64,000 bases of DNA from Pardosa pseudoannulata. Lineage: Eukaryota; Arthropoda; Arachnida; Araneae; Lycosidae. How positions within the stretch are numbered: position 1 is the first letter of the stretch; each line of letters begins with the position of its first letter. Under the pieces are notes generated by a model that saw only the letters and a program-made list of their open reading frames with translations, searched no databases and was not told the origin of the DNA. Positions 35,133 to 46,680 of the stretch are shown in pieces. The stretch spans positions 47,605,904-47,669,903 of the forward strand of contig CM063502.1 in assembly GCA_032207245.1 (NCBI GenBank), given 5' to 3'. The translations under genes and the position numbers were made by a program.

Positions 35133-36620
35133 AAAATATAGGGCGCAAAGGTGATGAAGGCAAAGCGCATCGGCACTAAAAAAAGGGCATTTTTCAAAGG
35201 ACGTTGCGTTGTACCCTTTGAAAAATGCTAAACATGAACGCTACTTACCTGTACGTACATCATATGTGTGTGTGTGTATGTGAGCGTAATGAATGTCTAT
35301 TACCTTCTTATCCACTATAAACTTAGTGTTATATCCATGTTAGATAAAAAAAAAAAACCTTTGTTGGGTCATAAAAGAAAACAGCAAAATTTGAAAATAA
35401 AAATGTGTTTGAGGCAATCCGTCTTTGGCACTCTGCCATCCAAACTTTGTACATCCGTTTATATAGTGCCATGAGGATGCAATAGAGCCAGTTAATCAGA
35501 GATATTAAAAGTAAACAACGTGGAGGACGCTAACAACCGAAACTAAATTACGTAAAATGACTATATAGAATTAACTGAGCTAAGCATTAATCTAGTTGGT
35601 GTTCTCGTGGTCGTTAAAGATCACCATAATTAAAAGAGGAAGAAGAACTTTCGATAAAGGTTATCGTTTTAGGTATAGAGTCGCCAGAAATTTATTGTAG
35701 CATATAATTATAATTAAGTCGGTTCAATTTGGTTAAAATATCATTACAAATATATGTATTGGGGTTGTTTCGAAATTCAATAAAATTCAAAAATCTACTC
35801 TTTCATAATATCTAGTTGTTTCCCGTACACTTTTTCACAAATTCGACCTTAATACCTACCCGATATTATGCATCGTCAAGTAAGAGTAGAGGCCAGAACT
35901 CAAAAGAAAAAGCGAATCTACTAAAAACACATTTATTTTCTTCACTAGACGATCACACTACCTAGCACAGACATAGAACAGTAATTGAATTATATAATTA
36001 TATTATATAATATAGAATTATATAATATACAACGTAGTTACATTCTACACACTGCTGCTAACTTGCAAGAAGAAAGAGATATAAAATTATTTAAATATCC
36101 ATATAAAATTAAAGGCTTTTTTTTTTTTTTTTTTTTTTTGGATGCCCTTTATCTCAAAGTCTGAACAATAACATTGGTTCGATACTCTGCCTGTGTGTGT
36201 GTGTGCATTACTGTGTTTCTACCAAGAATGAGGCTTGTGACCATACAGAAACGTCCAAATTAAACTCCCAATTTTCAAGCAGTATTTGAAAACATAGTAT
36301 CCAATCTAATCCTTTTCTCTGTAGTAAGAAGTCCAATTTTTAATGTAGATTAAATTTTTCTATTAATTGTCCTAATTTTTATGAATTTATCTATCTATTT
36401 ATCCATATATACTAGTTCAAAATTAAGAAAAATCTCAGATTTGGTCAATTATCTTCAGAACTACTGGACCTATTTTAATGATATTTGATATGTTTATACA
36501 CTGTTACAATACAAAACAAATAACCATTCAACAGTTATAATAAACACGGATTATCATGCATAACAATAGTTAGATTTGAAAGGTATGAAACAGCGGTGGC
36601 AGAATAAAACAAAAAAAAGG
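35133..36620. other. No gene; poly-T and (GT)n tracts
   Basis: AT-rich DNA with a T run at 36118-36139, a short (gt)n at 36190-36203 and a palindromic (taat/atta)n patch near 36000-36030. Confidence 0.4.
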
Positions 36621-36629
36621 GGAGTTATT

Positions 36630-37644
36630 AGGGGTATGGTCTCCTCTTACAAATATACAGTCCTCGCAGCTTGATTTTTACTTGAAATAAGGCAATTTAT
36701 TGAATTCCTTTGGCAATTGGTCATACTTTTCAGCAACGCTGTTTTCAAAGACTCTGGATGGTTCACAGAGGGGGATTGCAATTGTAATTGCTCTCCCCAG
36801 AAAGTCCTAGACATGCTCTATAGGGTTGAGGTCTGGAGATTTGCATGACCATTCCATCCGCCGAATATCATTACTTTCTAGAAATTCATCCGCCAGAAGA
36901 GCGTGGCTGCGAGCTATCGTTCATTAAAATGAACTCAGGACCAAATGCACCCCTGAAAACTCGAACATAGGGCTCCAAGGCCTTATCCGTATGCCTTAAA
37001 GCAGACACAGTGCCTCTTTCAACCTCATGAAGGGATATGCAGTCATCCAACATGATGCTTTTCCAGACCATTAAACCTCCGGCGCCATAATGGTCAATTT
37101 TGCGGACATTTCAGGTTAAGTAGCGGGTCCTTGGTACTCTCCATATGAACGCATGGTGAGAATCAATGGTTAGGCTGAACTAGGGCTCCTTAGGGAAGAG
37201 AACAATCACCCATTGATCCATACCCCAAACTCTATGGTCTTTACATCATGCTAAATGGACTCTCCTGATCATAGACGTGAGCGAAACACAAGTAGTATGT
37301 CTTTTTGCAAATAACCATCACTCATGAAGTCTTGAAATAGTCACCCTTGAAACTTGGGTTCCTGTGGCCGCATACAAGTCACAAGAGATGTGAGAAGCTG
37401 TAGTACCCCTGTTACGCCTCGCTATAATAGACTAATGGGGATCTTCTCTAGCCGTCGTGGCTCTGGGATAACCATATCCAGGCTTTCTCTCAATGCTCCG
37501 GTATCCTGGAACTGTTTCCATAAGTTGCACACGACGCTGGGTGTTAAATTAAATTCTATAAATCTGAACTTGAAATTGGCCTGCTTCTAGCCTCTCTACA
37601 ATTCGCCACCTCATTCCATCATCTAAACGATAGTGGCTACTCAT
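36630..37644 (-). pseudogene. Tc1-like transposase pseudogene (family 1)
   Basis: The - strand encodes a recognisable Tc1-type transposase broken by stops and frameshifts. It starts [21 protein letters not shown] at 37644, passes through the helix-turn-helix region, then YGEYQGP, IMLD, GPEFILMND and the block KSPDLNPIEHV just before the C-terminus. SPDLNPIEH carries the third catalytic acidic residue of the DD34E triad, and the ND of ILMND is where the second D is expected. In-frame stops are frequent, for example after SPDLNPIEHV. Clear terminal inverted repeats were not identified, so element limits are open. Confidence 0.85.
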
Positions 37645-37890
37645 CTTTACTGTTAGATTTTGAATTTAACTGATTGCTGCAAAAAATAACACCAAGAAAT
37701 TTAGCAAGCTGTGCTAAGGAACGAAATGTGTCACACGCTCTTATAAAGCCTGTTCCTCTACTGACTCCGCCTACACACATATGTAAGCTTAAGCATTTGA
37801 CATACAAGATTTGCACCTTTGTCTCAAAGCAGTATTCTTGCAAAGCAGTATATTCTACAAAATATACTAATTCTCTTATTTTGAACATGA

Positions 37891-38040
<150 letters not shown>

Positions 38041-38658
38041 ATCTCTGTAACGAGAGAAAAATTCTTCACTTATTACACAGGAGTAATAACCCATATTTTT
38101 AATTGCCAGGGCTAGCTTAGCAATAAAACTCAGTTGCAGTCATGGCATCGGGTAAAGTTCATCGTTGAGGAAATTCACATTTACTGAGAATCATAATACA
38201 GCGGTCTACCGACCGGCTTTACAGTACAACAGCTCTACATAGAATGCTCTAAGAATATTCACATTTGTCGCCAATGCCGACCCCACAGAGAATGAGTCAC
38301 GGGATCCTGCTCCCAAGAGATTTACTATGGTTCAGTACTCTTTAGGTGGCAAGGGTGCACTTTGATTATTTCAGATAGCTCGAAAGCACACTGTTCAGTA
38401 ATTAAATTTTTACAGAACGATACCATTTTCTTAGAACAACTGAAAATTCTGGGCTGTAAGCAGAAAATTAGAATTTTTTCCAGTATTAGTTTAGAGAGAT
38501 GGACAAAAAGAAATCAAGGCGGAGAACACTCCTTTATCTCACATTTTATGATTGGGAAATTAGATATTAAAAACTGAGAAGGGAAAAAAGGAGAATTTTG
38601 AATATCTATTTTAGGGGTAATAATTTTGGTACGTTCCACACACGCACACAATCATATA
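38041..38658. other. No gene; moderately CpG-rich patch
   Basis: A patch at 38110-38350 has higher G+C than the surroundings, with no recognisable coding. The 71-codon frame at 38362-38577 is unrecognised. Confidence 0.35.
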
Positions 38659-38660
38659 TA

Positions 38661-39920
38661 CACTGAAGAGCAAAAAAAAACTGGTACAGGCATGCGTATG
38701 CAAATAAAGAGATAAGAAACCGATCAGAATACGAAGCTGCGGTCGGCAACGCCTACATAAGACAAGTGTCTGGCACAATTGTTAGATCGGTTACTGCTGC
38801 TACAATGACAGGTTGTCAAGTTTTAAGTGAGTTTGAAAGTGGTGTTATAGCCAGCGCACGAGAGATGGGGCATAGTATCTCTGAGGTAGCGATGAAATTT
38901 GCATTTTCCCGTATAACCATTTCACGAGTGTACCGTGAATATCGGAAATCCGGTAAAACATCAAATCGCCGACATCGCTGCAGCCGGAAAAAAATCATGC
39001 AAGAACGGGGCCAAAAACGACTAGGGAGATTCATTAAACGTGACATTATTTACAATCATTTTTTACAATTATATGACAATCATTAAAAGGGCAACCCTTC
39101 AGCAAATTACTGCAGATTTCAATGCTGAGCCATCAACAAGTGTCAGTGTGCGAACCATTCAACGAAACATCATCGATATGGGCTTTCGGTGCCGGAGGCC
39201 CACTCGTGTACCCTTGATGACTGTACGACACAATGCTTTACGCCTCGCCTAGGCCCGTCAGCACCGACATCGGACTGTTCATGACAGTTAAAACATATTG
39301 CCTGGTCTGACGAGTCTCGCTTCAAATTGTATCGAACGGATGGACGTGTACGGGTATGGAGACAACCTAATTAATCCATGGACCCTGCATGTTAACAGGG
39401 GGCTGGGGGAGCTGGTGGAGGATCTGTGATGGTATGGGGCGCATACAGTTGGAGTGATATGGGACCCCTGATACATCTAGATACGACTCTGACATGAGAC
39501 ACGTACGTAAGCATCCTGTTTCATCACCTGCAACCATTCATGTCCATTGTACATTCCGGTGGACTTGGGGAGTTCCAGAAGGACAATGTAACACTTCACA
39601 TGTCCGTAATTGCTATTGAGTGGCTTCAGGAACACTCTTCTGGCTTTAAACAGTTCCGCTGGTCATCAAAATCCCCAGACATGCACATTATTGAGCGCAT
39701 CTGAAATGCCTTGCAACGTGCTGTTCAGAAGAGATCCCCACCACCTCGTACTGTTAGGTATTTATGGACAGCCCTACAGGATCCATAGTGTCAATTACCT
39801 CCAGCACTACTTCAGACATTAGTCGAGTCCATGCTGCGTCGAGTTGCGGCACTTCTACGTGCTCACGTGGGCCCTACATGATATTAAGCAGGTGTACCAG
39901 TTTTTTTTGGCTCTTCAGAA
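38661..39920 (+). mobile_element. Tc1-like element (family 2), complete but decayed
   Basis: A 1260-bp element bounded by TA at 38659-38660 and 39921-39922. Ends are cactgaagagcaaaaaaaaa and, reverse-complemented, ttctgaagagccaaaaaaaa, followed at both ends by ctggtaca. TA targets and about 30-bp inverted ends are diagnostic for Tc1/mariner. The single gene inside is a pseudogene. Confidence 0.9.
38805..39881 (+). pseudogene. Tc1-like transposase pseudogene (family 2)
   Basis: Starts MTGCQVLSEFESGV with the two helix-turn-helix DNA-binding regions (VAMKFAFSRITISRVYREY, then an Arg/Lys-rich linker). A frameshift near 39035-39075, where acaatcatttttacaatta-like sequence is duplicated, breaks the protein. 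Downstream frames continue with SVSVRTIQRNI, the first catalytic region WSDESRF, SVMVWGAYSWSDMGPLI, a second acidic site in FQKDNV and the third in SPDMHIIE. The C-terminus LRRVAALLRAHVGPT is intact and ends at a stop at 39879-39881. Several in-frame stops show the copy is inactive. Confidence 0.9.
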
Positions 39921-39930
39921 TATACATATA

Positions 39931-40648
39931 CACTATATTGCTAATGATGACAAGTCACTTGCACTTTTAGACATTTTGTTGACATCTTTTTGTTTCCTTT
40001 TAAGAACAATGATTTCGAGCTTATTTTATCGACGATCACTTTTAAAATTTTCAAGCTGTGTTTTGGGAACTTTCTCAAAAGTTGCTCTATACATTCAGCT
40101 AATATATTATGCACATTATATTTTGATTGCATTCGTGCATGCGCAGTGAAACATTATTTAGTAAACCTGCTCATCTTTCACTCTATATTTATTATTTTAT
40201 AATTTTGAATGCAGGGTATTGTGTAAAATGTCGTTTGATATGAGTCCTGAAAATTACATTATTTTATATTGAGACCTCTTCAAATTATAAGCAAAAAACT
40301 TTGTGAAATTTGTGATTGTTTTTATAAAAACCTTAATTTTTCCATAAGTATACGTGCTATCCTCATAACAATGAACACAAATTATTACAAAAAGCATCTT
40401 TATCATGTGCTAAAGTTTCAACTCTTTTCATACATTACTTTTTACAGGGTTATCCAAAACATATTCGTTTTTCTTCAATTTGTTGACGGTCTCCTATGAG
40501 GTTTCGCAAAAATTCTTTGCTGATATATATGACGTTTACCATCATGTTTACACGCCTGAGGTTTCAAGATAATTCCTCGTGTATTTTTTTAGATATTCAA
40601 CAAAATGTCTAAAATTGCAAGTGACCGGTCATCATTGGCAATATAGTG
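39931..40648. mobile_element. Element with 55-bp inverted repeats starting CACTA
   Basis: Bases 39931-39985 and 40594-40648 are inverted copies of each other, starting cactatattgc and continuing through aatgatgac, gtcacttgca and tttagacattttgttga, with only about four mismatches. Element length is 718 bp. The CACTA start and 3-bp targets define the CACTA/EnSpm group, but the flanks (ata left, tgt right) do not give a clear 3-bp duplication, so the superfamily is open. Inside, short frames on both strands are unrecognised. It begins 10 bases after the Tc1 element ends. Confidence 0.75.
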
Positions 40649-40664
40649 TGTATGCATGTATGTA

Positions 40665-40738
<74 letters not shown>
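40649..40738. repeat. (TATG)n-(TG)n-(TA)n microsatellite
   Basis: Follows the right inverted repeat directly; ends in a run of about 30 ta units. Confidence 0.9.
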
Positions 40739-40742
<4 letters not shown>

Positions 40743-41069
40743 GTCGAGTGTGAAGGCGAATGGAAAACAGTCTTTCTTGATAATAATAAGTTTATTAAAT
40801 CATCGTTTCATTTAAGCAAAACGTGCGCCATTTTCATTTATTCATCGAAGACACGCGTAGAGTGTTGTTGAAGCTCCATGTCCACGTGTTAACTGACTCT
40901 TATCTGTTTGCAAACTCATCAAATACTTCCAAAATGTTTCCGCCTGACCGAATTATCCTAAAAGCTTAAGCGAACATGTTTCTTTTTCATTTATTTTATT
41001 ATTATAAAAGAGTTCTCTTTTTAAAATAGTTTACAACTCACGTAATTTCTAACTACCCCTTTTTTAGAC

Positions 41070-41070
<1 letters not shown>
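40739..41070. other. No gene seen
   Basis: AT-rich DNA between two (ta)n tracts. Confidence 0.4.

Positions 41071-41139
<69 letters not shown>
41071..41139. repeat. (TA)n microsatellite
   Basis: About 34 uninterrupted ta units. Confidence 0.95.
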
Positions 41140-41140
<1 letters not shown>

Positions 41141-41176
41141 TACTTTCATCGATCCCACCAAAAAGATTTTTAATAT

Positions 41177-41395
41177 ATGCATTGCAAGATTTATAAAAAT
41201 TTGTCTACATTACTAGTTTTTACTACAAGTATTGAAAGATCATTTTCAACCATGGAAAGAGTAAAAACATTTCATAGCAATAGAACTGGCCACAGGTGTT
41301 TGACGGATTTAACATTACTAGGCAGAGCTATAAATGGGGGTGAAGATTTGTACAAGTTGGTCTTAAAAGCTAGAAGAATTAATTTACTACTATAG
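41177..41395 (+). pseudogene. hAT transposase C-terminal fragment (family A)
   Basis: A 72-codon frame carries the hAT dimerisation block: TTSIERSFSTMERVKTF followed by LTDLTLLGRAING and a basic C-terminus ending RINLLL. The S/A-x-ER-x-FS core is the most conserved motif of hAT C-termini. The N-terminal zinc finger and catalytic core are missing because the sequence starts abruptly next to a (ta)n tract. This family is distinct from family B, whose core reads QVSVERAFSG. Confidence 0.85.
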
Positions 41396-41524
41396 AGGTA
41401 GTTTACAAATTACTAATTATGCCATTCTGTTTCCGAATTTTATTGTCATACAAGGTACGTACTTTTGTAAAAGAAAAATAAAAGTGTATGCCATAATATC
41501 TTTATCAATTTTTTTCATTTTAAT

Positions 41525-42309
41525 CAGGGCTTCGAACCGAAACTGAACCGAAAACCGAAAACCGGAAAAAAACCGTTATTTTGGTCGGAACGAAAACCGG
41601 AACTGAACCGAAAAAAATATCGGTTTATTTCGGTTCGATATATCTTTCATTTTGTTACTGTTACCAACTTATCAATATTTTCTAATTCAACGTCAACTTT
41701 ATAATTACATATCCGCACTTGTATAAGATTGCAATGGTGGTTTTGGCAGCTCCAGCTACACAAGTTAGTGTTGAAAGAGCGTTTTCAGGTTTGAAATTTA
41801 TTCTCCTAGACAACAGAAGTAATCTCAGTGAAACCACGTTAGAAGATATATTAATAATTAGAGGCAATTTTCATATGTTAAATAAATAATATATTTTTTA
41901 CATAATTATTGCAAGGCCAAGTGCACGATGTGAGAGTCAAACGACGAATGTGGGTAATCATGAACCTAGTTGTCAAATGCGATTTTGATAATGGATAACA
42001 ATGCCAATGCTCGCCGCTCTTATCGTACCTGCTGTTTGTATCAACTCACATAGTGTACCAATTAAAAAAAGAATAAAATCTTCTAAATTTTGATAGAATT
42101 ACATTTTTAGTACAAATAAGAATATACATAAAATGAAATTATTCATTTGGAACTGAAACGAAAACAGTTATTTTTGGTGGAGCGAAAACCGGAACTGAAC
42201 CGAAAACCGTTATTTTTGGCGGAGCGAAAACCGGAACTGAACCGATATTAATTTTTTAGTTGAACCGGAACGAAAACCGGAACAAAAAAAATTACGGTTC
42301 GAAGCCCTG
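41525..42309 (+). mobile_element. hAT element, family B, copy 2, with perfect 8-bp target duplication
   Basis: A 785-bp element, opposite in orientation to the copy at 7573-8378 and close to it in sequence. Ends are cagggcttcgaacc and ggttcgaagccctg. Flanked by attttaat at 41517-41524 and 42310-42317. It sits in the 3' part of a family A hAT copy and must be younger than it. Both ends hold the same dense ccggaac/aaaccgg arrays. Confidence 0.93.
41686..41889 (+). pseudogene. hAT transposase C-terminal remnant (family B)
   Basis: The same 67-codon open stretch as in the copy at 8018-8221: YPHLYKIA, LAAPATQVSVERAFS, SETTLEDILIIRGN, stop at 41887-41889. Conservation of this open stretch in two separate insertions more likely reflects recent common origin than selection. 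Confidence 0.85.
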
Positions 42310-42649
42310 ATTTTAATAGTCATTCATAAAATTAGTTTAAATTCGTCTAGTAAATACAGCGTAAATTAAATATGCTTCAATATTTATCAGGAAAATTTAA
42401 ACCTGATAAAAACTTGGAGCTTAAAATAAAAGGCATTGTGTTCACAATGTATATTTCAAGATACAATGAAATTATATACACAATTGCTCTTTCTTTTAAG
42501 AGCTTATTTATGTGTGCATGCAAAGCTATTCATGTATGTACTTCGTGCGTCTGTGTAACGAATTTTTTTTTATTTAAAAATGATTACTATTCGTAAAAAG
42601 ATCTGGCGTTAAGGATGACAAGACGTACAAAACGAAGTGTTTCGTTTAG

Positions 42650-43309
42650 TTCAAGGATTCTCAATCTACGGGCAGCGGCATACTAGTGCTCTACGAGAGA
42701 TTTTCAAGTGTGTCACAAGGTATTTTTTAAATAATTAAAGTTACTTGTTATTGTATCGTTAATGTCACACTTTCATTTTATCACGTGTCATTTTGCTTGT
42801 TCAATTCTTTCAGAGTTTCAAGTGTGTTATTTCTTCTTTGTTCATGCCAATAAAAGTCCTGCTTTCTTTACACACTTTGAGTTTTGCTTTCAGCTAGACA
42901 AAGCAATCATTAGACTTCAAAATCTTGATTCGAAATTTGTTTTAATCTATGAGCAGCCTGTTCGTTTTTTTTTCTACCTAGTGTTTTAATTCGAAAAAGA
43001 GTTGCATATCACTGTTATAAAGAGATTCACAAATAAGAATTTTTTTATTATACTTTTCTCAAAAGGTAAAAATTTTGAAAATAGTTGTAAGGGAAAACAA
43101 AAAATCAAATGCATTTTTCACTGCAGGAGTTACAATTTTAAAAAATAAATAAATAAGAAAATACACCTACAAACGTTCCTGAATTACTTACCTAATAAGG
43201 TCTAACTAAGGTCTCTCCTTTTTTAATACAAATTGGATGATTGTACCGAGAATAACTTTAGATATTTTTAGTGTGCCGTCAACCAAAAAAAGTTGAGAAA
43301 CTCTAGTTT
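42650..43309. mobile_element. Probable hAT-type MITE
   Basis: The left end reads ttcaaggattctcaatctac and the right end, reverse-complemented, tagagtttctcaacttttt. Ends of the type 'agtGgTTCTCAA' are frequent in animal hAT elements. Both ends share a g(c)ggca..ca.act.gtg block 20-30 bases in. A hexamer gtttag flanks both sides. Exact limits are approximate. Frames inside are unrecognised. Confidence 0.45.
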
Positions 43310-43780
43310 AGGCAATTCATGATAGTAAGAATAAGTAAATCAACTTTATAAAATTTTCGAGATGAGTAAAATAAATATCTATTTTATGTTTATACACTGT
43401 TCTCAAAAAAGTCCATTTTTGTCCGGACAGCAAAACTGCTTAAGCCGGCCTTTGCATTTGTGCTGCCGCGTAGACAAACCCAAAATGTACAGCTCCTAAA
43501 TCTTCAAAAAACTTAATTTAAAAAAAAAAAAGCAGAAATATAAAAAAGCCATGTTAACCAGAAATATGGCATGTAATTGAATTAAGACAATAATATTGAT
43601 GCATATTTAGTGAAATTATTATTATTATTATTATGAAAAACAAAAATTTTGCTTCTCCTAAATTTTGCCGTCGTAGGCATTCGTCTACCTTGCCTAGTGC
43701 TCCTAAATAATCAGAGAAGTGTGCATAGAGAATGAGAACCCTGTCTCTTTCAACAAAGTTCGGGAAGCAAAAGATGATCC
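43310..43780. other. No gene; possible lone Tc1-like end
   Basis: At 43393 tacactgttctcaaaaaagt resembles a Tc1-type terminus. No partner end was found. Confidence 0.35.
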
Positions 43781-44204
43781 TTGCACGCTTACCCAACACA
43801 CCAACTTTTCAGTAAGTAAATTGTTGTGCGGTGTATATGACGCTTGTGTGTGTGTGCAAATAATTTCTCCATCGGAAAAGTTCTTTTTAAGCAGGTATAT
43901 ATCCCTTTATCGGGCTTCATTGATTCCTTTCTCCCCATCCAAAGGTGTCGTGGATGCACGTGCGGCAGAAGAAGGGAAGTGTTCTACTGGATTATTGGAG
44001 AGCGTTCACTGCTTCGCACCTGCATGTACCGTAACCGGACACCGAGCCGCACCAGCCAGATGAGACGCCGGTGATTAGCGTCCAAAAAGAGGGGCGCTTT
44101 GAATATCCATGCCGGTGAAACAAAAGACGAGGGGACACAAACGGGAATACAACGGGGGACGAGGAGAAAGAAGTAATAGAAATAAAATTACTGCCGCGAA
44201 CGTA
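43781..44204 (+). promoter_or_regulatory. CpG-rich island; candidate promoter and 5' exon
   Basis: About 400 bases with G+C near 50 percent and many CG dinucleotides, in a region otherwise close to 70 percent AT. It ends in cgcgaac|gtaagaag, a good 5' splice site on the + strand at 44198/44199. No repeat relative is seen in the window. A first non-coding exon of a + strand gene would fit, and the coding exon at 53.36 kb is a possible partner. There is no direct evidence for transcription. Confidence 0.3.
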
Positions 44205-44508
44205 AGAAGTGAGAGCGGAAATCGGATTTAATCCTCCCTAAACGACAAAACTAATCAACTGCCTCGATAAAAATGATCCCTGTCTAAGATACGCAAAAGC
44301 ATTTGGGGTGTTTTTTTCCTCTTTTCAGGACATGATAATAGGTTACGTTTATGTGTCACAAACGTCAGCATGAACCTACATTATAAACGAATGATTCAGA
44401 TTATATATTTGTCAGTCAGTATAAACAACGAAAATATAAGCTAAAGAAATTATTATTATATTGAATACCTAGTTTACTCCGAGTTTCATTCATATTTATC
44501 AATTCCTT
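44205..44508. other. No gene seen
   Basis: AT-rich DNA up to the SINE target duplication. Confidence 0.4.
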
Positions 44509-44520
44509 CATTTACTCTCT

Positions 44521-44711
44521 CAAACATTCCTTTGCCGGACGATGGCCGATTGGTCAGGGTGCTGGCCTTCGGAACCGGAGTTCGTGGGTTCGAATCCCAC
44601 TATGGCATGGATGTTCGTAGCCGTTCTGAATCGGCTTTAAGCAGTAGGTCCCGGTCTCATTAGCCCTCGTGTTGCAAAAAGTAGACCGTAGCACTCCAAA
44701 CCAAACCAAAC
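44521..44711 (+). mobile_element. tRNA-derived SINE, family S, copy 3 (best preserved)
   Basis: Bounded by catttactctct at 44509-44520 and 44712-44723. The tRNA-like head gatggccgattggtcaggg (A box) and gggttcgaatccc (B box) match RNA polymerase III promoter consensus well. Between them an anticodon-like loop cttcgga suggests a tRNA-Arg(TCG) origin. The body continues gccgttctgaatcgg, gcagtaggtcccggtctc, ctcgtgttgc and ends in tagcactccaaaccaaacc. About 15 extra bases precede the tRNA-like start. It is the copy to use as family reference. Confidence 0.92.
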
Positions 44712-44723
44712 CATTTACTCTCT

Positions 44724-45262
44724 AGCATCCACCGTTTTTCCTTTTCCATTCCCGTGACAAACGATAAATCAAGGTTTCACTGTACTTACTTCCTTCTCTG
44801 CATTACATTATACATACATATATATGTGTTTGTGTGTGTAATGATATTTTAACATAAAACTAACCAATGTAATTATGATTATATTTTAAAATAAATTTCG
44901 GGTCATTCTATTCTTAAATTGCAACCTTTGTCAAAAATGCTTTATTCTTTCCGTCTAATTTAGAAAAACTGGCGTCTTCTCATACACCCAAATTAATTTC
45001 TGCTTGCTTCAGCACTCCTTATATAGCTCTTTATATAATTAGTTTCTCTTCTCCCCCACGTCATCACATGACTAACAATACACTGATTGGCTGGCTCACA
45101 CACCTATATAACATCATGTATAAATTTTTCCCGACAGAATGGCATGATAAAATAAACTCATTTTCATTACCAAATTTTCAAGTTTTCCTTCTCCGATCAC
45201 TCGATTTCAACACAGCCAATATGAATCCCCTTTCTACATTTCAAGTGCGTTAAAATGCCCCT
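44724..45262. other. No gene seen
   Basis: AT-rich DNA. The 61-codon frame at 45068-45253 is unrecognised. Confidence 0.4.
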
Positions 45263-45264
45263 TT

Positions 45265-45495
<231 letters not shown>

Positions 45496-45650
45496 CATGA
45501 TGTTCAAAAATATACCTTTTGTAAAAATAAGAATATTAATAATGTTCTATTTTGAGGTTCTAAAGCTTTATTATTATTTCTCCCAAAATGAAGCAAATTT
45601 GTTTCATGCTGATTAAAGAACGATACTTTGAAAACATACCTAGCTTTAGA

Positions 45651-45828
45651 TTTGGTTTGGAAAACTACGGTCTACTTTTTTGCACCAAGAAGGCTAAGGA
45701 AACCGGGACCTAAAGCTTAAAACTGATTCCGAACGGCAACGAACATTCATGTCACAGTGGGATTGGAACCCATGAACTATGGTAGGGCAGATCAACGCTC
45801 TAACCATTCAGCCATCGATCAGAATACT
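45651..45828 (-). mobile_element. tRNA-derived SINE, family S, copy 4, with target duplication
   Basis: Reverse orientation. The - strand starts gatcgatggctgaatggtta with a near-consensus A box, then a B box gggttccaatccc, then the family body and 3' block ctacggtctac..tagttttccaaacc. Flanked by tagctttaga at 45641-45650 and 45829-45838. Family S copies therefore carry different target sequences, as expected for independent retropositions. Confidence 0.9.
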
Positions 45829-45838
45829 TAGCTTTAGA

Positions 45839-46603
45839 AAATATTTTGAAAAATCCTTGTTTGATCCAAATATCACCTTCCACATACTTATTTGTAGTGA
45901 TATCGCTGAGAATATAATAGAAAAGATTAATCTTGTTCATGTATTAGCAAAAATCACCAATAACAAATGGCAACGAACACAGAAAATAAAAGAGTTATCT
46001 AGCAAAATATTAGTTCACAAGCAATAGTAACAATAATTTAGTTTGCTATTTCAATTAAGTATAAATAAAACGTGTTCAGTTTTTTATGTTAAAAATGAAA
46101 AGCTAACTTAACCAAAAATAATTTCATAAATCCCACTCAGACAATCAGAACTGTCCTTCCTTTTCTTTCATAATTTTTTTATCTTTTCTCTTAAGTTTGA
46201 AGCACTTATTTTAACCAACACCATTAAATTTTTACTTTATATAGCACAATATTTGTTTAGTATACAACTTTGTTTTCTGCGTTCAAAGATTTTACAAAAA
46301 GTATCCTGTTCTAAAATGAAAGACTGGTACCAAGCAACATTTTATCACTCAAATTAATTCATTCTTGCTGTGTAAAAGTTGACGTTTTAAATGAAGAACC
46401 CACTGCACTGAAAACGGTAACTTTGATTCTACATCCAAAATGGAAAGGATATATAACAACAGAATATATTTAATGAAAGATCTCCTTCCTCAGAGATGAA
46501 GTGTAGAATTAAGTATGTTCAATCATTCTTGTCTGCTATAATTAGGTTCGGTTGCGGTACGGCCAAACTTTTGCTGTTAGGACTATTTTAAAAGGGACCT
46601 ACA
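45839..46603. other. No gene seen
   Basis: AT-rich DNA without supported features. Confidence 0.4.
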
Positions 46604-46605
46604 TA

Positions 46606-46680
46606 CACTGTCTACCAATAAGTATTTGGACACCTATGCAAATGACAATATCTGCGGTCCTCAGGTACGTCTCTTTTTTA
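46606..46680 (+). mobile_element. Tc1-like terminus, solitary
   Basis: After TA at 46604-46605 the sequence cactgtctaccaataagtat, followed by ttggacacc, matches a well-known type of Tc1 inverted repeat. No matching right end lies within the next 2 kb and no transposase is seen, so only a 5' stub remains. Confidence 0.6.

Larger units (their letters stand above)
41170..42580 (+). mobile_element. hAT transposon 3' part, family A, copy with longest coding remnant
   Basis: Starts inside the transposase gene just after a (ta)n tract, runs through the stop at 41393-41395 and the 3' untranslated part, and fades near 42580. It is interrupted by a family B element at 41525-42309. The 3' part matches 2150-2850 and both arms of 30533-32328. 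The outer terminus cannot be seen here, so the copy is truncated at both ends. Confidence 0.75.
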
